A stretch of 34,483 nucleotides of DNA, from assembly GCA_905478015.1 (NCBI GenBank), contig CAJQGY010000056.1:1-34483 (forward strand), in the 5' to 3' direction. The notes beneath the pieces are model-generated. The model did not search any database. It saw only the letters and a program-made list of their open reading frames with translations, and had not been told where the DNA came from. The translations under genes and the position numbers were made by a program. Numbering within the stretch: position 1 is the stretch's first letter; every line of letters begins with the position of its first letter. Source of the DNA: an uncultured SAR86 cluster bacterium. GTDB taxonomy: Bacteria; Pseudomonadota; Gammaproteobacteria; Magnimaribacterales; D2472. Shown piece by piece: positions 17,126 to 25,516 of the stretch.

Positions 17126-17287
17126 TTTTTTCCCCTAAATAAAAAGAATCATAATATTTTAAAATCTAAATTGATAGAAAAAAAAATCAAATTTCTATAA
17201 AATTCATTAATCGAAATTTATTGTTATTTTTCTTTATTAAATACTGTAATAATAGCAATCTGATTCATAACATAACACATTAATAAT
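17126..17287. promoter_or_regulatory. divergent regulatory region between tkt and metK
   Basis: This 162-base AT-rich gap must hold promoters for both operons. For metK, TGT followed by AATAAT at 17245-17253 makes an extended -10 element (5 of 6 bases) about 35 bases before the ATG; no well-spaced -35 is visible. For tkt, TATTAT on the minus strand around 17145-17155 is a weak -10 candidate. Two inverted repeats lie inside: TTGAT (17171-17175) with ATCAA (17186-17190), and AAATTTC (17189-17195) with GAAATTT (17213-17219). I see no SAM or SAH riboswitch fold and no MetJ-type box. Confidence 0.4.
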
Positions 17288-18463
17288 ATGAGCTATATTT
17301 TCACCTCAGAGTCGGTCTCAGCAGGACATCCAGATAAGGTTTGCGATCAAATCTCGGATGCTATTTTAGATGCATATCTCTCAGCTGACCCAGAAAGTAG
17401 AGTTGCTTGTGAAACAATGATAAAAAATAATCTTGTATTTGTTGCAGGGGAAATAACATCAATTGCCAAACCTGATATTGAGAAAATTGTACGAAAAACC
17501 ATATTAGAAATAGGTTATAACGATGACTCTCTTGGTTTTAATGGAAGTAACTGCGAGATTAAAAATCTGTTATCTCAGCAATCTCCTGATATTGCACAGG
17601 GTGTCAATGAAGGAGAGGGTGAAAGTCATGAACAGGGAGCTGGAGATCAAGGGTTAATGTTTGGGTATGCTTGTAATGAAACAGATTCCTTAATGCCTCT
17701 TCCGATAGATCTCGCTCACAGGCTCGTAAAAAAGCAAACAGAATTAATGAGATCTAATGAATTATCTTGGTTAAGACCAGATGCTAAAAGTCAGGTAAGT
17801 GTGATTTATGAGAATGATGGCAAAACTATTAAAGGCCTTTCAGCTATTGTTTTATCCACTCAGCACTCTGAATCTATCTCTCAAGAAGAAATTAAAGACT
17901 TGGTAATGAAAAAAATTATATCTCCAATCGTGCCTAGGGAGTGGATGTTAGAATCAACTAAAATTTATATAAATCCAACTGGAAAATTTGTAATTGGAGG
18001 GCCTGTAGGTGATTGTGGCCTGACTGGAAGAAAAATAATTGTTGATACTTATGGAGGCATGGCAAGACATGGTGGAGGAGCATTTTCTGGCAAAGATCCT
18101 TCTAAAGTAGATAGATCTGCTGCATATGCTGCGCGCTATGTTGCAAAGAATATAGTTGCTGCTGGGCTTGCAGACTATTGCGAGATTCAGGTTTCATATG
18201 CTATTGGGGTTGCGGAGCCCACATCAATCAATATCAATACCTTTGACTCTGAAAAAATTTCTAAAGAAAAATTATATGAGTTAGTAGATAAACATTTTGA
18301 TTTAAGACCTAAAAGCATTATTGAGATGCTGAATTTGAAAAATATAAGTTACTTGCCAACTGCTGCATTTGGTCATTTTGGAAGATCTGATGGTGACTTT
18401 AGTTGGGAAAAAACAGACAAAAAAGAGGCTCTCAAAAAAGAGGCTTTTAATGGAGAAAATTAA
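17288..18463 (+). CDS. metK: S-adenosylmethionine synthetase
   Basis: Makes SAM from methionine and ATP. It has 391 residues, close to the usual 384. Motifs: [20 protein letters not shown] at the N-terminus, the [12 protein letters not shown] hexapeptide region, and the phosphate loop [19 protein letters not shown]. The ATG at 17288 has no clear Shine-Dalgarno sequence, which is common in this window. ahcY follows after one base, so SAM synthesis and recycling of its product are made from one transcript. Confidence 0.97.
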   Translation: MSYIFTSESVSAGHPDKVCDQISDAILDAYLSADPESRVACETMIKNNLVFVAGEITSIAKPDIEKIVRKTILEIGYNDDSLGFNGSNCEIKNLLSQQSPDIAQGVNEGEGESHEQGAGDQGLMFGYACNETDSLMPLPIDLAHRLVKKQTELMRSNELSWLRPDAKSQVSVIYENDGKTIKGLSAIVLSTQHSESISQEEIKDLVMKKIISPIVPREWMLESTKIYINPTGKFVIGGPVGDCGLTGRKIIVDTYGGMARHGGGAFSGKDPSKVDRSAAYAARYVAKNIVAAGLADYCEIQVSYAIGVAEPTSININTFDSEKISKEKLYELVDKHFDLRPKSIIEMLNLKNISYLPTAAFGHFGRSDGDFSWEKTDKKEALKKEAFNGEN

Positions 18464-18464
18464 G

Positions 18465-19859
18465 ATGAGCAATGACTATAAAGTAGCAGATATTGGACTT
18501 TCTGATTTCGGAAGAAGGGAAATATCTTTAGCTGAAAATGAAATGCCAGCTCTTATGGCTTTAAGAGACAAATATAGAAATGAGCAGCCTCTCCAGGGAG
18601 CAAGAATAATTGGATGCATACATATGACTATTCAGACAGCTGTTCTAATGGAGACCTTGATTGATTTGGGGGCTGAAATCAGATGGTCGTCATGTAATAT
18701 ATTTTCTACTCAGGATCATGCTGCAGCTGCTATGGCTGCATCTGGAATACCTGTGTTTGCATGGAAAGGAGAAACGGAAGAGGAATTCGATTGGTGTATT
18801 GAGCAATCAATATTAAAAGATGGCTCTCCCTGGGATGCAAATATGATACTTGATGACGGCGGTGATTTAACCACCATGGTTCATAATAAATATCCTGAGA
18901 TGTTAGAGAGGATTCATGGAATCTCTGAAGAAACAACTACAGGAGTTCATAGGTTGAAAGAGATGTTAGAAAAAAACTCTCTTAAAGTTCCTGCAATTAA
19001 TGTTAATGATTCTGTTACAAAAGCTAAAAATGATAATAAGTACGGGTGCAGACACAGCTTGAATGATGCCTTGAAGAGAGGAACAGATATGCTTCTTTCT
19101 GGAAAGAAAGGTCTTGTTATTGGATATGGAGATGTTGGCAAAGGCTCTGCTGCAAGCTTATCTCAAGAAGGGATGATAGTGAGAGTTGCAGAATCCGACC
19201 CCATATGTGCCATGCAAGCATGTATGGATGGTTTTAGTGTGGTTTCTTGTTACAAAGATGGAAAGGTAACAAGAAATATTGAGGATATTAATATCGACCT
19301 TATGAAAGATACTGATCTAATTGTTACAACAACTGGCAATGTAAATGTGTGTGATTCAGCTATGCTTTCATCTTTAAAAAATACAGCTGTAGTATGCAAC
19401 ATAGGCCATTTTGATAATGAAATTGACACTGCTTATATGAGGGATCAGTGGCACTGGGAAGAAATTAAACCTCAGGTACACAGAATTTTTAGAGACACTT
19501 CGCCAGATGCTACTCCTGACTTGAGTAGCAGGAATTTCTTAATACTTCTTTCTGAGGGAAGGCTCGTAAACCTAGGCAATGCGACGGGGCATCCAAGCAG
19601 AATAATGGATGGTTCTTTTGCAAACCAGGTTCTTGCTCAAATTTATCTATATGAACAAGGGTTTGCTAATATCAATGATGATGAGGTGAAAGCTTCTATG
19701 ATTAAAGTGGAAGTTTTACCAAAGAAATTAGATGAAGAAGTTGCATCACTTATGGTCATGGGGTTTGGCGGGGTTGTAACAGAGCTCACCCAGGATCAAG
19801 CAGAGTATATCAACGTCCCAAAAGAAGGGCCTTTTAAAGATGAAACTTACAAATATTAA
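18465..19859 (+). CDS. ahcY: Adenosylhomocysteinase (S-adenosylhomocysteine hydrolase)
   Basis: NAD-dependent enzyme splitting S-adenosylhomocysteine to adenosine and homocysteine, which relieves product inhibition of methyltransferases. The 464-residue length is the long bacterial/eukaryotic form. Motifs: [27 protein letters not shown], the NAD loop [26 protein letters not shown] and a C-terminal end in DETYKY. The frame is open 32 codons further upstream, inside metK, but the homologous N-terminus begins at ATG 18465 ([20 protein letters not shown]), with GGAG nine bases before it. It stands in for the Pfs/LuxS route used by E. coli. Confidence 0.96.
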   Translation: MSNDYKVADIGLSDFGRREISLAENEMPALMALRDKYRNEQPLQGARIIGCIHMTIQTAVLMETLIDLGAEIRWSSCNIFSTQDHAAAAMAASGIPVFAWKGETEEEFDWCIEQSILKDGSPWDANMILDDGGDLTTMVHNKYPEMLERIHGISEETTTGVHRLKEMLEKNSLKVPAINVNDSVTKAKNDNKYGCRHSLNDALKRGTDMLLSGKKGLVIGYGDVGKGSAASLSQEGMIVRVAESDPICAMQACMDGFSVVSCYKDGKVTRNIEDINIDLMKDTDLIVTTTGNVNVCDSAMLSSLKNTAVVCNIGHFDNEIDTAYMRDQWHWEEIKPQVHRIFRDTSPDATPDLSSRNFLILLSEGRLVNLGNATGHPSRIMDGSFANQVLAQIYLYEQGFANINDDEVKASMIKVEVLPKKLDEEVASLMVMGFGGVVTELTQDQAEYINVPKEGPFKDETYKY

Positions 19860-19974
19860 TAAATTATTATTTAATTCTTGTGCGATCTTCTTATTATTGT
19901 TTGCTATTTCGGGATGTGGTGTTAAAGGTCCGTTAATTAATACAGATAAATCTCACGAGATTAGGTCAAGTTAA
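19840..19974 (+). CDS. lptM: Small lipoprotein of the LptM/LppL family
   Basis: A 44-residue lipoprotein: a basic start, a hydrophobic stretch with FLLLFAISG, a lipobox ISGC with Cys at residue 26, then GVKGPL, the hallmark of LptM (YifL/LppL). LptM helps assemble the LptDE LPS-translocation complex in the outer membrane, as described in E. coli. It overlaps the end of ahcY by 20 bases and shares a base with the lysA start (TAATG). Its place just before lysA is the one seen in Pseudomonas (lppL-lysA-dapF), which supports the call for such a short gene. Lnt, encoded earlier in the window, would complete its acylation. Confidence 0.87.
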   Translation: MKLTNINKLLFNSCAIFLLLFAISGCGVKGPLINTDKSHEIRSS

Positions 19975-21215
19975 TGGACTATTTTGAATATAAAAATAAT
20001 GAACTTTTTTGTGAAGAAGTTAATCTTAAAGAGATATCTAAAAATGTAGGAACGCCTGCATATATTTATTCAAAAAAGACTTTAGAGAGGCATGCAAATG
20101 CTTATTTGCGATCATTTTCGTCAACCAAAGGCCTAGTTTGTTTTTCTGTAAAATCATTGAGCAATCTTTCAGCTCTAAATGTTTTAAAAAATATTGGTTG
20201 TGGTTTTGATATTGTTTCTGGAGGGGAACTTCACAGAGTCCTAAAAATTAAAGCTGATCCAAATAAAATAATATTTTCTGGCGTAGGCAAGTCTGAAGAG
20301 GAAATTGAATATGGTATTAGGAATAAAATTCTCTCATTTAATATAGAGTCAGGTTCAGAGCTTTTAAGAATTGAGAAGATTGCCAGTATGCTTAAAGTAA
20401 GCGCATCAATTTCCATTCGATTTAATCCCGAAGTAGACTCAGGTGGACATGACTATATAACGACTGGAAGGAAAGGAGATAAATTTGGAATTTCTTCCCT
20501 TGAAGAGGTTATGCAAATTGCAGACTATGCAAAAAGATCAAAACATATAAATATGGTTGGCATTGCATGTCACATAGGGTCACAAATACTTAACTTAGAA
20601 AGTTATAAGGCTGCAGCAAAAAAAACTGTTGAGCTTGCAGAAAGAATTAATGCAATTGGTATAGAGCTTAAGTTTTTAGATATGGGTGGGGGCTTGGGTG
20701 TTCCGTATAACGGTGAAACTCCTCCAGATCCATCTGATTTAGTAAAAGCTCTCGAGAGCGCTATGAGTGACAGAAAAGAAAAAATTGTTTTAGAACCAGG
20801 AAGGACTATCTCTGCAAATGCTGGTGTTTTGCTTACTTCAATTGAATATATTAAAGATGATTTTTTAATTGTAGATGCTGCAATGAATGATCTTCTTAGA
20901 CCATCACTTTACGGTGCTGAGCACGATGTGTGGAATATTAATAATGCTCAAAGTGCGAATGCAAAGAATTGGAATATAGTGGGTCCAATATGCGAATCGT
21001 CTGACTTTATTAGAAAAAATATCACCCTTTCAGCCAAAGAGAGTGATGTCTTGGCAGTTAAAACAGCTGGTGCATATGGCTTTGTAATGTCCTCAAACTA
21101 TAACTCAAGGCCAAGGTGTGCAGAGGTTTTGGTAGATGGAGATGGGTTTAAGATTATAAAAAAGAGAGAGAGTTATTCAGATCTACTTAATCTTGAAGAA
21201 GTGCCAAATGATTGA
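19974..21215 (+). CDS. lysA: Diaminopimelate decarboxylase
   Basis: PLP enzyme for the last step of lysine synthesis, from meso-diaminopimelate to lysine. It has 413 residues. The PLP lysine is in LVCFSVKSLSN (K60), where the family usually has YAVKAN; FDIVSGGELHR, ACHIGSQI, the glycine loop DMGGGLGVPY, EPGRTISANAGVL and the active-site GPICESSDF are present. It is joined to lptM by a one-base overlap and to dapF by eight bases. Confidence 0.95.
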   Translation: MDYFEYKNNELFCEEVNLKEISKNVGTPAYIYSKKTLERHANAYLRSFSSTKGLVCFSVKSLSNLSALNVLKNIGCGFDIVSGGELHRVLKIKADPNKIIFSGVGKSEEEIEYGIRNKILSFNIESGSELLRIEKIASMLKVSASISIRFNPEVDSGGHDYITTGRKGDKFGISSLEEVMQIADYAKRSKHINMVGIACHIGSQILNLESYKAAAKKTVELAERINAIGIELKFLDMGGGLGVPYNGETPPDPSDLVKALESAMSDRKEKIVLEPGRTISANAGVLLTSIEYIKDDFLIVDAAMNDLLRPSLYGAEHDVWNINNAQSANAKNWNIVGPICESSDFIRKNITLSAKESDVLAVKTAGAYGFVMSSNYNSRPRCAEVLVDGDGFKIIKKRESYSDLLNLEEVPND

Positions 21216-21987
21216 ATTTAATAAAATGCATGGGAATGGAAATGATTTTATTGTTATAAACTCGCTGGCGAGAGACTTTAATTTTACAAAAAAGAAAATA
21301 TCTAGGCTGGCTGATAGAAATAAAGGGATTGGGTTTGATCAACTCATAATTATTGATGCCCCAACCAATAAAGATGCTGATTTTTTTATTAAATTCTTTA
21401 ATAGTGATGGAACAAGCGCAAAAATGTGTCTAAATGGGATAAGATGTGCAGCATCTTTTATATGGTCTGAAAAACTTTCTCCACATAAAAAAATTTATCT
21501 TCAGACCTCATCAAGAACCATAGAATGCTGCCAAAATAAATCACAAATAGAGGCTCTAATAAGTATTCCATATATCATTGAGGATCAAGAGCTTGAAAAA
21601 AAAATAAGGCAAAATCTCAATACTGCAAAATATTCTCTAGTAGATTGTGGGAATAAGCATCTTTGTATCAAAATAAGATCTGTATCTAACTATAAGCTTG
21701 AAGATCTATACAAGAAACTGCAGCCGGAAATATCAACTAAAAAAATTAATCTATCTATTTACAAAAAAACTAAAGGAGAAATACAAATTAGAACGTATGA
21801 AAATGGTGCCGGAGAGACTCTCTCTTGTGGATCTGCATCGGCTTCAGTGGCATCTATTGAGTTAAATGAAAAAGGCAAGGCCAAAATATTTTCATCAGGT
21901 GGCAAGTTGCAATTCTTGCAATACAAAGACAAACTGAAGATGATCGGTCCTGCAATAAATGTATATAGGGGGGTAATAGAAGAATGA
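21208..21987 (+). CDS. dapF: Diaminopimelate epimerase
   Basis: PLP-independent racemase converting LL- to meso-diaminopimelate, needed for both peptidoglycan and lysine. Two catalytic cysteines are present: Cys74 in AKMCLNGIRC and Cys207 in GAGETLSCGSAS. The surroundings are unusual: the normally near-invariant CGNG reads CLNG, and the second CGTG reads CGSA. Other family blocks are normal (NKMHGNGNDFIVIN, IGFDQL, SDGTSA, GNKHLCI). ATG 21208 is chosen over a TTG five codons upstream because it aligns with the family start; 259 residues. It overlaps lysA by eight bases and DUF484 by four. Confidence 0.9.
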   Translation: MIEFNKMHGNGNDFIVINSLARDFNFTKKKISRLADRNKGIGFDQLIIIDAPTNKDADFFIKFFNSDGTSAKMCLNGIRCAASFIWSEKLSPHKKIYLQTSSRTIECCQNKSQIEALISIPYIIEDQELEKKIRQNLNTAKYSLVDCGNKHLCIKIRSVSNYKLEDLYKKLQPEISTKKINLSIYKKTKGEIQIRTYENGAGETLSCGSASASVASIELNEKGKAKIFSSGGKLQFLQYKDKLKMIGPAINVYRGVIEE

Positions 21988-22622
21988 GTAAAAAGCTTGA
22001 TCCTAAAGATGTGGAAATCTTTCTTCTTGAGAATATAGATTTTTTTAAAGATAGAGAAGCGTTAATAAGTGAGCTTAAGTTTAATCACTCTTCGGCAGGA
22101 AGCGCATCATCTTTACTTGAGCGACAGATACATAGACTTAGAGATGAACAAAAAGAGCTTATGGATCTATTATCAAATTACATGGAGACGGCATCATTGA
22201 ATGAAGATCTTTTCAATAAATCTAAAGACCTTACGCTTAGTATTCTTGGCTCGACATCAAAAGAAGATATAACTACAACTGTTAAAAAAGCTTTTTTAGA
22301 AAAATTTAATGTTGATGTTTGTGAGATATCGTTCTATGAAAATCATGAGATAGAAAATCTAGAAAATAAGACAGAACTCTCTATGCACAAAGGTGCGATT
22401 CATTGTGGGCCCTATGCAAAAGAAAAAATTTCTTTCATATTTAAAAATCAAGAAGTTCAGTCAATGGTGCTAGCAGTTTTTGTTTCTGGAAAAAGAATAG
22501 GCATCCTTGCTCTAGGAAGTTTTGATAGAAGCAAATATCTTGGGGATGAAGATACTACCTTCATTCAATATATAAGAGATATTATTGAAAAAAGATTGGT
22601 GACAATTAAGCCTGATGCCTAA
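21984..22622 (+). CDS. DUF484 family protein (GAF-like)
   Basis: A 212-residue soluble protein of the DUF484 family, found between dapF and xerC in many gammaproteobacteria. It opens [20 protein letters not shown], continues with [20 protein letters not shown], a likely helical or coiled-coil stretch, and then a GAF-like domain (about 80-205) ending [20 protein letters not shown]. No catalytic motif is visible; a ligand-sensing role is only inference from the GAF fold. It overlaps dapF by four bases (ATGA) and xerC by eight. Confidence 0.9.
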   Translation: MSKKLDPKDVEIFLLENIDFFKDREALISELKFNHSSAGSASSLLERQIHRLRDEQKELMDLLSNYMETASLNEDLFNKSKDLTLSILGSTSKEDITTTVKKAFLEKFNVDVCEISFYENHEIENLENKTELSMHKGAIHCGPYAKEKISFIFKNQEVQSMVLAVFVSGKRIGILALGSFDRSKYLGDEDTTFIQYIRDIIEKRLVTIKPDA

Positions 22623-23526
22623 ATCAGAATATTTTGTTGAGAAAGATATTTCATTTTATTTAGAATATATTAAAGACGTCAGAAACCTTTCAATTAACAC
22701 TGTCAGTTCATACTCTCGTGACTTAAAAAAATTAAGTACTTATTTACAAAATATTGGAATATCATCATATAAAAATATTGATGAAAATACATGTTCTGGA
22801 TGGGTCGGAGATTTATATCAGCATAAAAATAATCCACGCACAATTCATAGACATCTATCTGCGGCTAAAGGTTTTTTTAAGTTTCTAAAAAAAAATAGTT
22901 TAGTAGCTACCTCTCCATTTGAATTAGTTACAGCTCCAAAAGCTGCGAGCTACTTGCCTGAAGTATTATCTCCTGAAGATGTTGAGCTCTTGTTAAACTT
23001 TAAACCAGAAAATGTTTTGGAAGTAAGAGATCTAGCCCTCATAGAATTAATGTATTCTTCTGGCTTGCGTGTTTCAGAGGTTGCTGGAATTGACTTAACT
23101 GATTTTGAAGAAGAGATGTCGTTTTTAAGAATACTAGGCAAAGGCGCAAAGGTAAGGATTGTTCCAGTTGGAAGATTTGCTATTGCGGCAGTTGAGAATT
23201 GGATTAATGAAAGAGAGAAGTTTTCTAATCCAGATATACCAGCATTATTTATAAACTTAAAGGGTACGCGACTTACGGTTAGAAGTATACAAATGAGACT
23301 TGCTAGAATATCAACAAAACAGGGTCTGCCAAGGGTTAATCCACATATGCTTAGGCATAGTTTTGCAACACATATGCTTGAATCAAGCGGCGATCTTAGA
23401 ACAATTCAAGAACTGCTGGGCCATAGCTCATTATCAACTACGCAGATCTATACAAAGCTAGACTATCAGCATCTAGTAAAAATATATGACCAATCACACC
23501 CAAGGGCTAGAAATGAAGAAAATTAA
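22615..23526 (+). CDS. xerC: Tyrosine recombinase XerC
   Basis: Site-specific recombinase that with XerD resolves chromosome dimers at dif. At 303 residues it has the standard two-domain layout: an N-terminal SAM-like core-binding domain (to about 105) and the catalytic domain. All catalytic residues can be seen: Arg152 in [11 protein letters not shown], Lys176 in [11 protein letters not shown], His244 and Arg247 in [12 protein letters not shown], His270 in [11 protein letters not shown], and the nucleophile Tyr279 in QIYTKLD. Position after DUF484 identifies XerC rather than XerD. No dif-like site was recognised in the window. Confidence 0.95.
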   Translation: MPKSEYFVEKDISFYLEYIKDVRNLSINTVSSYSRDLKKLSTYLQNIGISSYKNIDENTCSGWVGDLYQHKNNPRTIHRHLSAAKGFFKFLKKNSLVATSPFELVTAPKAASYLPEVLSPEDVELLLNFKPENVLEVRDLALIELMYSSGLRVSEVAGIDLTDFEEEMSFLRILGKGAKVRIVPVGRFAIAAVENWINEREKFSNPDIPALFINLKGTRLTVRSIQMRLARISTKQGLPRVNPHMLRHSFATHMLESSGDLRTIQELLGHSSLSTTQIYTKLDYQHLVKIYDQSHPRARNEEN

Positions 23527-24220
23527 ATTAATAACCTTTGATCTTGATGATACTTTTTGGGATATTGAACCAGTAATAATCAACGCCGAGCGCTCGACAA
23601 GAAAATTTCTTGAAAACTATATTGGTAAACAGGAATGGGGTTCATTATCAGATTTTTTAAGCTTCAGAAGGGAGCTGATTGAAATAGATCCCTCGCTTGA
23701 ATGGGATATAAAGGGATTGAGAAGAGCTATCTACCAAAACAAGATACTTGATTCAGGCTATTCTGAAAAGGATTCCATAGAACTCGTTGATAAATGCTAT
23801 AAATTTTTTCTAGAGAAAAGGCATGATGTTACTTTTTACGATAATGTTTTTGAATCTATTAAGGAGCTTTCAGCAGATTATTCATTAGGAGTTTTAACAA
23901 ATGGAAATGCTGATATATTTAATTTTGATATTGGGAAATATTTTGATTTCTCCATAAGCTCATATGATGTTAAGTCAAATAAGCCTGATGAGGGTCATTT
24001 TGTAGCTGCAAGAAATAAATATAATAATCTCAGATATGATGAAATTGTCCATATAGGAGATCACCCTATTAATGATGTAAGAGGAGCTCTCGATATAGGA
24101 ATTAATGCAATTTGGTTTAATGGCATGGGAAAAGAATGGAAAGAGGAAAATATTAAAGAGCCATTACAATTCAAAGACTGGAGTAAAATTACTAGATTAA
24201 TTAAAAGTAACTATGAGTGA
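23513..24220 (+). CDS. HAD-superfamily phosphatase, YigB-like
   Basis: A 235-residue HAD hydrolase with all four motifs: [10 protein letters not shown] (Asp10, Asp12), VLTNGN, the lysine in [10 protein letters not shown], and [14 protein letters not shown] helical cap sits between motifs I and II. Placement directly after xerC is that of E. coli yigB, which dephosphorylates FMN and the riboflavin precursor ARPP; that substrate is inference from position and family. ATG 23513 ([13 protein letters not shown]) is chosen over an in-frame start nine codons upstream that lies deep inside xerC. It overlaps xerC by 14 bases and ubiK by eight. Confidence 0.9.
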   Translation: MKKIKLITFDLDDTFWDIEPVIINAERSTRKFLENYIGKQEWGSLSDFLSFRRELIEIDPSLEWDIKGLRRAIYQNKILDSGYSEKDSIELVDKCYKFFLEKRHDVTFYDNVFESIKELSADYSLGVLTNGNADIFNFDIGKYFDFSISSYDVKSNKPDEGHFVAARNKYNNLRYDEIVHIGDHPINDVRGALDIGINAIWFNGMGKEWKEENIKEPLQFKDWSKITRLIKSNYE

Positions 24221-24443
24221 TAAAGATATAACTAAAGCAATAATTAATATTTTAAAAAAAGAACTGGGGGGAGTTGTTGACCTAATCCCAAGCAATCTGA
24301 CTCATGATTTAAGCAATGCATTATCCCCAAAAATAGAAGAAATAATAGAAAGTAACGGCTTTGTAAAAAAAACTAAGTATGAAGCGCTATTGAAGCTTGC
24401 AAATGATTTAGAGAAAAGAGTGAGTGATCTAGAAAAATCTTAG
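24213..24443 (+). CDS. ubiK: Ubiquinone biosynthesis accessory factor UbiK (BMFP domain)
   Basis: A 76-residue protein of the BMFP/YqiC family: an amphipathic N-terminal half and a coiled-coil C-terminus (KKTKYEALLKLANDLEKRV). UbiK binds UbiJ through such coiled coils and aids aerobic ubiquinone synthesis in E. coli. Here it lies far from ubiJ, at the end of the metK-to-HAD run. The pattern SNGFVKKTKYEAL matches the family's VSREEFD region. Its stop codon overlaps that of the convergent cytochrome c5 gene. Confidence 0.88.
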   Translation: MSDKDITKAIINILKKELGGVVDLIPSNLTHDLSNALSPKIEEIIESNGFVKKTKYEALLKLANDLEKRVSDLEKS

Positions 24444-24457
24444 CTTGATTTATCTAG
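24429..24457. terminator. 11-bp-arm inverted repeat at the ubiK/cytochrome c5 convergent junction
   Basis: Left arm CTAGAAAAATC (24429-24439) and right arm GATTTATCTAG (24447-24457) pair at 10 of 11 positions, with one A-A mismatch and a 7-base loop. The loop holds the overlapping stop codons of both genes (24440-24443), so the hairpin can form in either transcript. There is no T-run after it on either strand, so a plain intrinsic terminator is uncertain; it could instead protect 3' ends. Confidence 0.4.
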
Positions 24458-24850
24458 CATATACTTAACAACAGCTGCTATCTCATCCTTTGAGCAATCT
24501 GTACACAATCCCTTGGCCGGCATTGCGTTGTAGCCGTTATATGCATTGTTAACCAACATATCCATACCTTTTGGTATTCTATTGGCCCATTGGCTTATAT
24601 TGCCTGTTATAGGAGATCCAGCAACACCTGCATCATGACATGCAGCGCAACCAGATGTATAAATTTGATCAACAGATCTAGCAGATTTAGAAGATGAAGA
24701 TTGAGCGACTTGTCCACACTGTTGACCTTCAAGACAAAGATTTACTTGGAGGTGAATCCTTTCAATAACAGATTCATCATACTTTTTTCCATTAAAAAGA
24801 AAGAGGGCGCAAAGGGGTAAAATGACTAAGTAATATTTATTTTTTTTCAT
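24440..24850 (-). CDS. Cytochrome c5 family monohaem cytochrome
   Basis: A 136-residue periplasmic or membrane-tethered cytochrome with an N-terminal hydrophobic segment (about residues 6-20). The haem motif is CAACH (68-72) and the likely axial Met is 110 in NAMPAKG. The C-terminal pair in LCTDCSKDE and the earlier LCLEGQQC fit the c5 (CycB) type. It would carry electrons to terminal oxidases. A serine-rich linker (about 51-57) precedes the haem domain. It lies 36 bases after dsbA, probably in the same transcript as cytochrome c4 and dsbA. Confidence 0.9.
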   Translation of the reverse strand: MKKNKYYLVILPLCALFLFNGKKYDESVIERIHLQVNLCLEGQQCGQVAQSSSSKSARSVDQIYTSGCAACHDAGVAGSPITGNISQWANRIPKGMDMLVNNAYNGYNAMPAKGLCTDCSKDEIAAVVKYMLDKSS

Positions 24851-24886
24851 AATTTGACTGCATTATATATATTTTTTTAGAATTTT

Positions 24887-25516
24887 CTACGATCTTGATC
24901 GTTGCATCTCTACAACATATTCAGCTACTTTGAACATTTCCTCATATGACCTTTTTGGAGAAATAATATAAGAGCCATCAACGATTAACATTGGAGTTGA
25001 GCTCAGCCTTAGCTGTTTTGCAATTTTTACACCCCTACTTACTTTTTGTTTTACAGCAAATGATTTTAGGTATGCCTCTGAGGTTTCGGGAGCTACTCCA
25101 AAGCCTTTTAAAAATTTTATAATTGCTTTATCACTATTTAAAAAGTTTTTCTCTTTATGAATTGATACAAATACTGCTGCGTGAGCACTTTCGGGCAAAT
25201 CTAGTGCTTCAATTGTATAATATAGTGCGGCATGTCTTTGATGAATTGCTTGCCATGTAATTGGAAGTTTTGAGAACTTAACATCATCGGCAAGTGTTTT
25301 TTTCCATCCATTTACAGGCCCGTCAAAGGTATAGCAAGCGCCACAGCCATACCAAAACACTTCCATAACCTCAACAATACCGTCTTGTTTTACAGGCAAG
25401 GGATTGTCTATTCGAGTATAGTCTCTTCCCATTTTATATTCTGCATTCGCAATGCCAGAAAAACTAAAAATGGATAAAAGTAAAAGTGTTATGTTAAATA
25501 ATTTAAAATTTTTCAT
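24887..25516 (-). CDS. dsbA: Thiol:disulfide interchange protein DsbA, CGAC active site
   Basis: A 209-residue periplasmic thiol oxidase with a signal peptide ending in GIANA (cleavage about residue 25/26). The thioredoxin fold has the active site WYGCGACYTFD: Cys58-Gly-Ala-Cys61, in place of the usual CPHC. The cis-proline loop is SSTPMLIVDG (Pro about 175). It would form disulfides in exported proteins and be re-oxidised by DsbB, encoded at 30103. Translation is coupled to cytochrome c4 by a four-base ATGA overlap, the c4-dsbA order of Pseudomonas. The altered dipeptide should change its redox potential; whether that happens here is not shown. Confidence 0.93.
   Translation of the reverse strand: MKNFKLFNITLLLLSIFSFSGIANAEYKMGRDYTRIDNPLPVKQDGIVEVMEVFWYGCGACYTFDGPVNGWKKTLADDVKFSKLPITWQAIHQRHAALYYTIEALDLPESAHAAVFVSIHKEKNFLNSDKAIIKFLKGFGVAPETSEAYLKSFAVKQKVSRGVKIAKQLRLSSTPMLIVDGSYIISPKRSYEEMFKVAEYVVEMQRSRS

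Noticed and set aside
17126-17287. A possible SAM or SAH riboswitch upstream of metK-ahcY
   Set aside because: The gap is almost all A/T, with no GC-rich helices or conserved core of any SAM or SAH riboswitch that I can recognise.
18369-18464. A longer start for ahcY inside metK
   Set aside because: The extra 32 residues are lysine-rich and out of frame with MetK; the AhcY family begins at the ATG at 18465.
22615-23526. xerC as a phage or integron integrase
   Set aside because: The catalytic residues fit any tyrosine recombinase, but the dapF-DUF484-xerC-HAD order, normal length and lack of mobile genes or attachment repeats identify housekeeping XerC.
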